From Methanogenium marinum (GTDB lineage Archaea > Halobacteriota > Methanomicrobia > Methanomicrobiales > Methanomicrobiaceae): DNA of 64,000 bases. Positions 8,605 through 16,465 of the stretch are shown piece after piece. Both the position numbers and the translations under genes were made by a program. Position 1 is the first letter of the stretch; each line of letters begins with the position of its first letter. The notes under the pieces were generated by a model. That model ran no database searches, was not told where the DNA came from, and saw only the letters and a list, made by a program, of their open reading frames with translations. The stretch lies in the NCBI RefSeq assembly GCF_028912405.1, contig NZ_JAKELO010000002.1, positions 868,001-932,000 on the forward strand, in the 5' to 3' direction.

Positions 8605-9580
8605 GTATCGTCTCCTCAACGGCTACGCCAAAATGACGGCCCCCCTGCTGCCGGTGCCCAAGAACGGTATCACCGGGTTTTAGTACGGCAACCGAAATCG
8701 CGTTTCCTTTGGCACCTACAAGACGGACAGTCTCAGCATTCTGGAGCACCAGAGATGATTTCATCCCGTCCTGCTCCACTTCAACAAGGACCATAGGCCG
8801 CCGCTCAGTCTTCACCCTGCCAACCATTGCCATTGTCGTGGTACCATCATCACGGGCCACAAGCACGCGGTCACCTGCCACCACCTCAGAGAGATATTTG
8901 GTCTTCCCGTCAGCCATCATTACATAGGCATGCACCGCCCCTGCGTTCACCCGGAACGGCCGGGGGGCGACATAGGGATTCTCCAGCGTCTCAGCCTGCA
9001 CCAGAAGGAAAGCAGATGAAGTATTTCCAATAAGCATCCCCTCTCCTTCCTGCATCAGAGAACAGGTATCGACACAGACACGGTCCCCCATGATACCCGG
9101 CGATATGGCAGTCACCGTAAAGGGCACCAAATCATAGTGAGGAGTGATGGCACGGACACAGGCAGCAGTCCGGATTATTTCTGCCGGGTCATCGGTCACA
9201 AGGCAGATGCCTGCCGTGCCACGTTCGAGAACGGTGAGGGCCATCTCTGCCTCTTCTGCGGTGTGCACCGAGGCGATGATGCGACTGGATTGTGAAACCA
9301 GATTCTCCAGCGGAATCACCGACCAGTCTGTGGTTGTAACAATCACCGGTGCTGTTTTTGCCAGACGGAGTGCCTCTGTTTCACCTTCCTTTCCGTCAAT
9401 ACATACTTCATACACATCAGTACCTAAGACCAGGTCGCCGTCCGGTGCTATTACGGTCACTCTCCCAAGTGCATGCAGAGGGCCGGACTCTGTTGCAATG
9501 AGGGCGTCTGCCCCCTGCTCAATGGCCGTCGTTGCACACTCATTTTCACAGGAGCGGACATCGACCCAGAATGTCTTCAT
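8594..9580 (-). CDS. aroB': 3-dehydroquinate synthase II (archaeal type)
   Basis: This 328-residue protein belongs to the archaeal AroB' family (MJ1249 type), unrelated to bacterial AroB. Family knowledge: it oxidatively deaminates and cyclises 2-amino-3,7-dideoxy-D-threo-hept-6-ulosonate with NAD to give 3-dehydroquinate. It starts MKTFWVDVRSCENECATTAI and ends with an OB-like C-terminal half containing VHAYVMMADGKTKYLSEV and VQAETLENPYVAPRPFRVNAGAVH. It overlaps the upstream synthase gene by 4 bases, which provides its substrate. Confidence 0.93.
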   Translation of the reverse strand: MKTFWVDVRSCENECATTAIEQGADALIATESGPLHALGRVTVIAPDGDLVLGTDVYEVCIDGKEGETEALRLAKTAPVIVTTTDWSVIPLENLVSQSSRIIASVHTAEEAEMALTVLERGTAGICLVTDDPAEIIRTAACVRAITPHYDLVPFTVTAISPGIMGDRVCVDTCSLMQEGEGMLIGNTSSAFLLVQAETLENPYVAPRPFRVNAGAVHAYVMMADGKTKYLSEVVAGDRVLVARDDGTTTMAMVGRVKTERRPMVLVEVEQDGMKSSLVLQNAETVRLVGAKGNAISVAVLKPGDTVLGHRQQGGRHFGVAVEETIRET

Positions 9581-10362
9581 ACATTGCCCCCGAGTGCATC
9601 TTCAGGTGTTGCATCCTGGTGAACCACGTGCGTGATGGCACGAATGAACTGTGCAGGATCATCACGCTGGAAGGCATTTCTTCCCATCGCAACACCCGCC
9701 GCACCTGCACTTATTGCCTCACGAATCCGCGTAAGGGTCTCAAGGTCACCACCTTTCTCACCGCCGGCGACCAATACCGGCACTGCACAGGCACCGGTGA
9801 TTGCTGCAAAACTCTCCGGGTCACCGGTGTAACTGGTCTTGATAATATCAGCTCCCAGTTCCTCTGCCACCCGCACACAGAGGCCGATTGCTGCCGGGTC
9901 TGTTGGGTCAATGCCATCACCGCGTGGGTAGATCATGACGAGAAGCGGCATGCCCCAGCGGGTGCACTGCCAGGAGATGACACCGGCCTCCTCGATCATC
10001 TTTGACTCGTTCGGAGCTCCGAGGTTGATGTGAATGGAGACACAGTCCGCACCGAGGGAGATGGCCTCTTCCACCGAGCATACTGATACCTTGTCATTCG
10101 GGTCAGGGTTAAGCGATGTACTCGCTGAGAGATGGACAATGAGACCGATGTCAGATCCCGCCTTCCGGTGACCATGCCGCACCATGCCCTTATGGAGGAC
10201 AATCGCATTCGCACCACCCTCACTCACTGCGGAGATGACCTTCGGCATATCATGAAGCCCGTAAATCTGCCCGACTGAGAACCCGTGGTCCATTGGGATG
10301 ATAACCGACCGACCGGTATTCCGGTCCATGATCCGTTCCAGACGGATGGCTTTCCCAATCAT
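9577..10362 (-). CDS. aroA': 2-amino-3,7-dideoxy-D-threo-hept-6-ulosonate synthase, copy 2
   Basis: This is a class I aldolase (DhnA-like TIM barrel) of 261 residues. Members of the MJ0400 type condense 6-deoxy-5-ketofructose 1-phosphate with aspartate semialdehyde, the first step of the archaeal shikimate route. Visible features are VIIPMDHGFSVG, GADCVSIHINLGAPNESKM, IIKTSYTGDPESF with the Schiff-base lysine, LVAGGEKGGD and GVAMGRNAFQ. It follows a related gene in tandem with a 4-base overlap. Either copy could be the true ADH synthase; the other may act on another aldol or have a regulatory split of duty. Confidence 0.88.
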   Translation of the reverse strand: MIGKAIRLERIMDRNTGRSVIIPMDHGFSVGQIYGLHDMPKVISAVSEGGANAIVLHKGMVRHGHRKAGSDIGLIVHLSASTSLNPDPNDKVSVCSVEEAISLGADCVSIHINLGAPNESKMIEEAGVISWQCTRWGMPLLVMIYPRGDGIDPTDPAAIGLCVRVAEELGADIIKTSYTGDPESFAAITGACAVPVLVAGGEKGGDLETLTRIREAISAGAAGVAMGRNAFQRDDPAQFIRAITHVVHQDATPEDALGGNV

Positions 10363-11162
10363 GCAACCTTCCTTACCCCAAGGATCTCTGCTGCCTCCTC
10401 TGCGCTGCGGTGTTCATGAACAACCTGTGCCATCGCACGGACAAACAAGTCCGGGTGTGGGTGCTGGAAAGCATTTCTGCCGATTGAGATACCCGCAGCA
10501 CCGCTTTCCATCGCCCCTTCAATCATCTGAAGAGTGGCAAAGTCATCCCCGCGTGCACCACCAGCGACCACGACCGGAACATGGCATCCGGCAGTGACCT
10601 CACGGAACGAGTCCGGGTCACCCGTGTACGGGGTCTTCACGATATCAGCACCGAGTTCTGATGCCACCCGTGCCGCATGTTTCACCTCATTTACCCCCTT
10701 CTCATTGAGAACATTCGGTCCCCGTGGGTACATCATGGCAAGAAGTGGCATACCCCATTCCATACACTCGACTGCAATGCGGCCGAGGTCTTCAAGCATC
10801 CGGGCCTCTGATTCAGCACCAATATTGCAGTGCACCGACACACCGTCTGCCCCCATCTTCAGGGCATTGGTAACAGTGTTTACGATTACCTTGTTATTCG
10901 GATCAGGACCCATATCCGTGCTTGCTGAGAGATGAAGAATCAGGCCGATGTCAGGCCCGCCTTTCCGGTGACCATGCAGAGCAAGGCCGATATGGCCGAG
11001 AACCGCATTTGCCCCCCCCTGTGCAACCAGGTTCACACTCTCATCCAGATCGATGACGCCTGCAATCGGTCCGCTCGATACCCCATGGTCCATGGGAACG
11101 ATTACTGTCGCGCCCGTGTCACGGTTCATGATTCTTTCCAGTCGGATTTGTTTTCCTCTCAT
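10359..11162 (-). CDS. aroA': 2-amino-3,7-dideoxy-D-threo-hept-6-ulosonate synthase, copy 1 / class I aldolase
   Basis: This is the first gene of the aromatic operon, 267 residues, with GGAGAG before ATG 11162. It has the same DhnA-type aldolase layout as the downstream paralogue: VIVPMDHGVSSGP, GADGVSVHCNIGAESEARM, IVKTPYTGDPDSF with the Schiff-base lysine, VVAGGARGDDF and GISIGRNAFQHPHP. The two copies share most active-site blocks but differ across their length, so the duplication is old, unlike the mtrA repeat in this window. One copy may be the ADH synthase and the other may make or use a 6-deoxy-5-ketofructose phosphate precursor; sequence alone does not settle it. Confidence 0.86.
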   Translation of the reverse strand: MRGKQIRLERIMNRDTGATVIVPMDHGVSSGPIAGVIDLDESVNLVAQGGANAVLGHIGLALHGHRKGGPDIGLILHLSASTDMGPDPNNKVIVNTVTNALKMGADGVSVHCNIGAESEARMLEDLGRIAVECMEWGMPLLAMMYPRGPNVLNEKGVNEVKHAARVASELGADIVKTPYTGDPDSFREVTAGCHVPVVVAGGARGDDFATLQMIEGAMESGAAGISIGRNAFQHPHPDLFVRAMAQVVHEHRSAEEAAEILGVRKVA

Positions 11163-11375
11163 GGTAGTCTCTCCCGGCAGTTGCTGCCGAACAGAATAAA
11201 ATGCACCTACCTTCAGAGAGTAAACGCAAACCGGTTAAAGATTGCGCTCACTTCGCAGTAGGGCCAAAAAAACTGATAATAACGATATGTACAGTGTGAA
11301 GAGCCTGTGCTGGGGCTTAAAACCAACACGGGCAAAATTCGTTCTTCACACATTGCCAGAATATTAGTCAGACCT

Positions 11376-11392
11376 CAGATATAAATATTTGT
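11376..11392 (+). promoter_or_regulatory. candidate promoter of nadXAC
   Basis: The stretch CAGATATAAATATTTG resembles an archaeal TATA box and lies about 85-95 bases upstream of the nadX start. A second candidate, AAACTTTATC at about 11413-11422, is closer. No other feature occupies this divergent gap between the aromatic operon and the nad genes. Confidence 0.4.
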
Positions 11393-11472
11393 GCCAGGGA
11401 TGGAAGAATGCGAAACTTTATCTGCCACACAAGCCCCCCGGCAAAGAAGATAAACAATTAAAACCAATTTTT

Positions 11473-12240
11473 ATGGTACAAATGCGCAGGATTGGATTAC
11501 TGGGGTGCGGGAATGTCGGTGAAATCATCGCACGCAAACACGAGGGAGTCAATATTATAGCCCTCTATGACGCAGTTTATGACAAAGCAAAGGCCGTACA
11601 GGACGCGTGCGGAGCACAGGCATATGAGTCATTTGATGAGTTCCTTGCACAGGACCTGGAAATTGTTGTAGAAGCTGCATCCGTTTCTGCGGTGCAGGCC
11701 CATGCAGAAGCAATCCTTCTCGCGGGGAAGGACATGATAATCCTCAGCGTGGGGGCCCTCACGGATGACCCATTCAGGGATCATCTCAAGGCATGTGCGG
11801 TAGAAAAAGGCAAAAAGATCTACATCCCGAGTGGTGCCATCACCGGCCTTGACAACCTGAAAGTCTGCCAGATTGCAGAAGTCAGCAAAGTGTTGCTGCG
11901 GACGACAAAAAATCCCCGCTCACTGGGCATTGAGATAGACAAACCAATGCTCCTGTTTAAGGGAACTGCACGTGACTGCATCCGCCAGTACCCGAAGAAT
12001 ATCAACGTTGCCATTGCAATTGAACTGGCTTCAGAACATGAGGTAGAAGTTGAACTCTGGGCGGACCCCGGTACTGACCGTAATACCCATGAACTGATTG
12101 TCGAAGGTGAATTTGGGGAAATTACTATCAAGGTAAGTAACCGCCCCAGCCCTGAAAATCCGGCAACCAGCTATCTTGCCGCCCTGTCAATCCTGTCATT
12201 ATTACGTAATCTCGACAACCCCATTCAGATAGGGACGTAG
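11473..12240 (+). CDS. nadX: L-aspartate dehydrogenase
   Basis: NadX oxidises L-aspartate to iminoaspartate with NAD(P), the first step of de novo NAD synthesis where L-aspartate oxidase is absent. The Rossmann motif RIGLLGCGNVGEIIA opens the protein; further family blocks are VVEAASVSAVQAHAE, IPSGAITGLDNLKV and the C-terminal NRPSPENPATSYLAALSIL. I start at ATG 11473 (255 aa); ATG 11482 is equally possible, and the upstream in-frame ATG at 11389 would overrun the candidate promoter. It leads a nadX-nadA-nadC string. Confidence 0.92.
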   Translation: MVQMRRIGLLGCGNVGEIIARKHEGVNIIALYDAVYDKAKAVQDACGAQAYESFDEFLAQDLEIVVEAASVSAVQAHAEAILLAGKDMIILSVGALTDDPFRDHLKACAVEKGKKIYIPSGAITGLDNLKVCQIAEVSKVLLRTTKNPRSLGIEIDKPMLLFKGTARDCIRQYPKNINVAIAIELASEHEVEVELWADPGTDRNTHELIVEGEFGEITIKVSNRPSPENPATSYLAALSILSLLRNLDNPIQIGT

Positions 12241-12252
12241 GAACCTAAAACC

Positions 12253-13159
12253 ATGAATTCCGATCAGTTAAAACGAATTGAAGAACTCAAAAAAGAAAAA
12301 AACGCTATCATACTTGCCCATAACTACCAGCCCCCGGAAATACAGGATGCAGCGGACATCATCGGGGACAGTCTGGAACTTGCCGTGAAGGCCCGTAGTG
12401 TCACAGAAGACACCATCATCCTCTGTGGTGTCCGGTTTATGGCAGAGACAGCAAAAGGTGCTCAACCCGGAAAAGACCGTCATTCTCCCTGCACAGGATG
12501 CAGGATGCCCTCTTGCAGACTTTCTCACCCCTGAGATGGTCCGGGATGCACGCAGTGCCCACCCGGGTGCAGCGGTTGTTCTCTACGTGAATAGTGATAC
12601 CGCAGCAAAGGCAGAGGCAGATATCGTCTGTACGTCTGCAAACGCTGTTGAGGTGGTGCGCTCACTCAAAGAAAAGACCATCCTCTTCGGCCCGGACTCA
12701 AACCTGGCAGATTATGTCGCATCACGTCTGCCGGAGAAAAAAATCATTCCCCTGCCGGAAGGTGGACACTGTTATGTCCATGCACTGTTCTCCTGTGATG
12801 ATGTCATTTCAGCAGCAGAGAAAGGTTTTACAACAATTTGTCATCCCGAATGTCCCCGGGAGGTCAGAAAAGGGGCTGACGTGGTTGCATCGACCGGCGG
12901 TATGGTAAAGATGGCAGATATTGCTGATTCATGGATGCTTCTCACCGAAAAGGGGATTGGATACCGACTTGAAAAACTCTTCCCGGATAAGAAATTTATG
13001 GTCAGGGAAGACGCCGTCTGCAAGGACATGAAAAAAATTACCCTCGACATGCTGGAACACTCACTCATCACCGGGGAGTATGCAGTAACACTCCCTGCAC
13101 GTCTGATGAAACGGGCACGCGGCCCCATCGAAAGGATGATGGCACTCCGGCAGGAATAA
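12253..13159 (+). pseudogene. nadA: quinolinate synthase NadA, interrupted by a one-base frameshift
   Basis: NadA is a [4Fe-4S] enzyme that condenses iminoaspartate with dihydroxyacetone phosphate to quinolinate. The first frame runs from ATG 12253 with [19 protein letters not shown] and [10 protein letters not shown]. At the AAAAGG run at 12453-12458 the reading must skip one base (G 12457) to continue as [20 protein letters not shown] to the stop at 13159. With that skip the product is 301 residues, normal for the family, and the three cluster cysteines (ILCGV, VCTSA, ICHPEC) are intact. Everything outside the one base looks under selection. It may be a sequencing error, a fresh mutation or +1 recoding. 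Neighbours nadX and nadC are intact. Confidence 0.9.
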
Positions 13160-13165
13160 AGACAT

Positions 13166-14020
13166 ATGGCACTTCGGGAAGACCTCCTCCGGTACCTGAA
13201 TGAAGACATCCCGTCAGGTGATGTCACATCACGGGCAGTGATCCCGGACCGCAGGTGCACAGCCCGTATCACTGGGAAAGAAAATGCTGTAATATCCGGA
13301 CTTTACGAGGCAAATGAACTCTGCAAACACTGCAGTATCTCCTTCACCCGAAGAGTATCTGAAGGTGCAGAGATTCAGACAGGTACTGTAATTGCAGACC
13401 TCGAAGGCACTGCAGCAGATATCCTGATGGTAGAACGTACCTTGCTCAACCTGATGAGCAGGATGAGTGGTATTGCAACAGCAACCCGCCGTGCGGTGCA
13501 GACAGCAAAAGAGGCAAACCCAAATGTTCGCATTGCAGGCACCCGCAAGACCGCTCCCGGACTGCGCCTCTGTGACAAGCAGGCACTCATCACCGGCGGC
13601 GCTGACCCGCACCGCATGAACCTCTCTGATATGATCCTCATCAAGGACAACCATCTGGCACTTGTGCCCCTCAAAGAGGCAGTCCGAAAGGCACGGGGAT
13701 ACAGCAGGTATGTGAATGTCGAAGTGGAAGTGGAGACACCAGAGGATGCACTCACCGCGGCCAGTACTGGGGCAGACATCATTCTCCTCGACAATATGCT
13801 CCCCCGGGAAGTGCAGGAAACCCTCGACCTTCTCACCAAAAACGAGATGCGGGAACAGGTTGTAATCGAAGTTTCAGGGAACATCACTCCAAAGACACTT
13901 GAGTCCTATGCTGTGTTGGGAATCGATACTATCAGCATGGGCAGCCTCACCCATACCGTGAAAAACATTGATATTTCACTTGACATCAAGGGTGCAGTGA
14001 GTACCGTCAGAATTTTCTGA
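13166..14020 (+). CDS. nadC: nicotinate-nucleotide pyrophosphorylase (quinolinate phosphoribosyltransferase)
   Basis: NadC joins quinolinate with PRPP and decarboxylates it to nicotinate mononucleotide. The 284-residue protein has the N-terminal DIPSGDVTSRAVIP, the core ERTLLNLMSRMSGIATATR, the substrate-binding GTRKTAPGLRLCDKQALITGG and HRMNLSDMILIKDNH, then VEVEVETPEDAL and IEVSGNITPKTL. All are family signature blocks. It starts 6 bases after the nadA stop and is followed by T-rich sequence at 14028-14042 and 14075-14084 that can end the transcript. Confidence 0.96.
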   Translation: MALREDLLRYLNEDIPSGDVTSRAVIPDRRCTARITGKENAVISGLYEANELCKHCSISFTRRVSEGAEIQTGTVIADLEGTAADILMVERTLLNLMSRMSGIATATRRAVQTAKEANPNVRIAGTRKTAPGLRLCDKQALITGGADPHRMNLSDMILIKDNHLALVPLKEAVRKARGYSRYVNVEVEVETPEDALTAASTGADIILLDNMLPREVQETLDLLTKNEMREQVVIEVSGNITPKTLESYAVLGIDTISMGSLTHTVKNIDISLDIKGAVSTVRIF

Positions 14021-14460
14021 ACAATATTTCTTAATTCTCTTTTCCTGCAACGATTTACCCAATCTGAATAACTATTTTTTTTTTATGTATGCCAGATATT
14101 CCCACACATAATATTGACATGGTTTTGTCCATTTCTGCATATATACCATATGAGATATAATGAGAAACCACATCACTCATTTCAGTCCTATATTCACACA
14201 CCAACCTCTGTATTTCAGCACACCCATACTTTTTCATACGAAAATAGTCTGCGTGTCATCCGGGCAGATAAAAAATATCTTTCCTTCCATTGGGTAATGC
14301 ACCAGATTAATTGAATAAAATTCATCTGAACGATGTAATTCCTGATTTGCAGACCGGAAAAAGCAGAGAAACGTGCACAAAATATTACACCCCGATTGGA
14401 CAGACTACACGCTGCACCCTCAGAATCATATACACAAATTATCAAAAAAAAGGTATGGGA
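14021..14460. other. convergent intergenic region, nadC / mtrH
   Basis: This is the gap between two converging operons. It holds a ten-T run at 14075-14084 on the plus strand, suited to end the nad transcript, and an eight-A run at 14444-14451, which is a T-run downstream of mtrH on the minus strand. Short open frames here have no ribosome binding site and no family resemblance. I see nothing else in it. Confidence 0.6.
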
Positions 14461-15498
14461 TTAGACCAGCTTGAAGAGCGGGTGGTCATCGGTTGCGACG
14501 TTGACGCCAAGCTCTTTTGCTGCTTCAGCAAGGACGATATCGGTGAATGCGATTGCAGTAGTTGCACCTTCACAGTTCTCGATAGGTCCATACATGATAA
14601 GGTCTGCACCAAGGGTTGCTGCCATGATGTTACATCCGATATCAGGTGCTGCCCATGCAGTCTGCTTGATACCGTCCATTCCACCGAAGTGGTGATGTGA
14701 CATCTGCTCGAGGAGGAGGTCCTTGCCCTCATACTGGCTTACAAGCACGGAGGGATTCTTTTTGGTTCCTCTCCAGCGTTTGAGCCACGTCCAGGAGACA
14801 GTCATGTTGTGGTATGCACCACCGGTTGGGAGACCATGAATTGCCTTGCATGCAAGAATCTCACGGAATGAACCGCCTGACCCGAGACCGAGCGGTGTTG
14901 CTGCGGTATCAAGGATAGGGCGGGTAATGCCGCACTCTTCTGCAATTGCAAGCATGGATTTCTCCTGACCAGCGACGCCACCCTCTGAAAGCACTGCCTC
15001 ACGGCCCTTTACAGTTGGGTCGCCAGGGTTGAATGCCAACACAATAGCTGCGTTAACGTCACTGTTCTTGAGCGCCTCCATGTTCTCCGGAAGGATTGAA
15101 CCATTGATTGAGTTGTAGATAGCACGGTCTGCCAGTCCGACCTCAGTCACATACTCACATGCGTGAGCAAGTGCTGCAGGTTCAGACGAGTCCATAAGGA
15201 ATGCTGTCTTGTTATCAATGGAGTCAAACCATGTGAAGTAGTTCTCAAATGCCTCTCCTGATTCAGAGATGATCTGGATAAAGTGTTTTATTCCAGTCTG
15301 GTCTGAAAGTTCCTGACATCTGTTCCAGAGCGCCTCTGCGCGAGGCTTGTCAATTATGCCCTTCATATCGTCAATAACAGTCTCGTGCTTGTTATAGAAG
15401 ATAGAGGCACCGAGAACCCGGGGATATTCTCCGGGCTGCCCGCCAATCTTGGTACCGTTAAAGTCGTGTACCGTCTGTTCTTTCTCAAATTTGAACAT
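14461..15498 (-). CDS. mtrH: tetrahydromethanopterin S-methyltransferase subunit H
   Basis: MtrH is the peripheral subunit that moves the methyl group from methyl-tetrahydromethanopterin to the Co(I) of the MtrA corrinoid. The start MFKFEKEQTVHDFNGTKIGG, then QPGEYPRVLGASIFYN, VTEVGLADRAIYNSI and YGPIENCEGATTAIAFTDI are typical. At 345 residues it is about 35 longer than MtrH proteins I remember (about 310). The extra sequence lies around residues 244-280, where WTWLKRWRGTKK is followed by an insert with MSHHHFGGMDG before APDIGCNIM. I infer a surface loop, possibly at the interface with the corrinoid domains. It is the last gene of the operon, followed by a T-run on its strand. Confidence 0.95.
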   Translation of the reverse strand: MFKFEKEQTVHDFNGTKIGGQPGEYPRVLGASIFYNKHETVIDDMKGIIDKPRAEALWNRCQELSDQTGIKHFIQIISESGEAFENYFTWFDSIDNKTAFLMDSSEPAALAHACEYVTEVGLADRAIYNSINGSILPENMEALKNSDVNAAIVLAFNPGDPTVKGREAVLSEGGVAGQEKSMLAIAEECGITRPILDTAATPLGLGSGGSFREILACKAIHGLPTGGAYHNMTVSWTWLKRWRGTKKNPSVLVSQYEGKDLLLEQMSHHHFGGMDGIKQTAWAAPDIGCNIMAATLGADLIMYGPIENCEGATTAIAFTDIVLAEAAKELGVNVATDDHPLFKLV

Positions 15499-15511
15499 AT
15501 TTTATCTCTCC

Positions 15512-16252
15512 TCAGATAAATCCGCCTAGTTTGGGGAGTAATACCAATAACATCATGAATACAATCAGACCAGCGACAAGGCCATAAAGAATACCTATGT
15601 CACGACCGACCTTTCGGCCATAGCGCTGAGCAAGTTCTGCATCAGCAAATTCCAGTTTCTTCTCGATAGCATTGAGTTTTGCCTCAATCTCAAGGAACTG
15701 GGGGTTTGCTGTGGCAGAGACTGCACCGCCGGCACCGCCTTCATCATCGCTGACTTCGATTACCATCGGGTCTGCGTCGAATGCACCGGGATCTTTCCCA
15801 ACGCACTCATTGATTTTTGCGGTGATTGCGCCCATGTCTTCGCTTTCCATGATGTCGATGACTTCGACCTGCTGCTGGAAGCGCTCGATTGCGGCTGCGT
15901 CAAGGTTCTCAATGAATGCAATAGCACCCTTGGAACCGACAATTTTGCCGCCCTCGACACCATTTTCGTGCAGAGCTTTCAGTGACTGGCCGGATAAGTG
16001 ACCCTTCACTTCTGTTCCACAGAAAATGATGAAACGGATGTTCGGATTTGAGATGGTGTTTGCAATCAGCTTCTCAAGCCCAAGGTTCTCTGTCTTACAG
16101 GAACCACAGATAGCAGCGCCTGCATCACAGATACCCTTCTCGTCAAGGTGGGAACCGAACGAACAGACTGCTACACAGCTTTCTGCACTTCCGGATATGT
16201 AATCACCCTGGATAGTTGGCCAGCCTGAGGCCGGGGATTTCTTATCTGCCAT
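15512..16252 (-). CDS. MtrA corrinoid domain fused to MtrG (position of mtrG)
   Basis: This 246-residue protein has two parts. Residues 1-173 match the neighbouring MtrA with a single difference (D3 instead of N3) and keep the cobamide-binding features, including VKGHLSG with His85, which corresponds to the cobalt-ligand His84 of characterised MtrA. After a Gly/Ala-rich linker (about 174-184), residues about 185-246 are Mtr[21 protein letters not shown], then [13 protein letters not shown] and a membrane helix to the end. The operon order E-D-C-B-A-F-x-H puts it exactly where mtrG belongs, and no separate mtrG exists here. MtrG alone is normally about 70-90 residues. I infer that each Mtr complex gains extra corrinoid domains tethered through MtrG. 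Confidence 0.93.
   Translation of the reverse strand: MADKKSPASGWPTIQGDYISGSAESCVAVCSFGSHLDEKGICDAGAAICGSCKTENLGLEKLIANTISNPNIRFIIFCGTEVKGHLSGQSLKALHENGVEGGKIVGSKGAIAFIENLDAAAIERFQQQVEVIDIMESEDMGAITAKINECVGKDPGAFDADPMVIEVSDDEGGAGGAVSATANPQFLEIEAKLNAIEKKLEFADAELAQRYGRKVGRDIGILYGLVAGLIVFMMLLVLLPKLGGFI
15733..16252 (-). repeat. 520-bp direct repeat, copy 2 (within the mtrA/G fusion gene)
   Basis: Base-by-base comparison with 16669-17188 shows 12 differences in 520 bases (97.7% identity) and no gaps. Only one difference changes an amino acid (codon 3). Identity stops sharply at 15733, where the linker to MtrG begins. Confidence 0.97.
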
Positions 16253-16253
16253 A

Positions 16254-16460
16254 TCAGATACCTCCCATCAGCATTACCGGCACCATCACAAGGACGATGG
16301 AAATGATCAGACCGAGAGCAAATCCCATGATACCGCTGGCACTAATTGCAGAGTCAAGCTTGTTTGTACGTGCAAGAATCTGCCCTTTGTACGTGATATC
16401 TGACATCATGCCATCAATCGCTGCAGTACGAATTGTTGTGGGTTGTTTTTCATCTGTCAT
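16254..16460 (-). CDS. mtrF: tetrahydromethanopterin S-methyltransferase subunit F
   Basis: MtrF is a 68-residue subunit with a cytoplasmic N-terminal half ([20 protein letters not shown]) and one C-terminal membrane helix (about 43-66). It is related to the C-terminal end of MtrA in known systems; here both share a helix preceding a single membrane span. It lies between the intact mtrA (5-base gap) and the mtrA/G fusion (1-base gap), so translation is probably coupled. Confidence 0.93.
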   Translation of the reverse strand: MTDEKQPTTIRTAAIDGMMSDITYKGQILARTNKLDSAISASGIMGFALGLIISIVLVMVPVMLMGGI

Positions 16461-16465
16461 TTAAA

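Noticed and set aside
11281..11472. tRNA or small RNA gene between the aromatic and nad operons
   Set aside because: No T-loop GTTCGANTC-like sequence or matching acceptor arms were found.
16254..16460. mtrF as the missing mtrG
   Set aside because: It lacks the GRDIGILYG motif; that motif is found in the fusion protein at 15512-16252.
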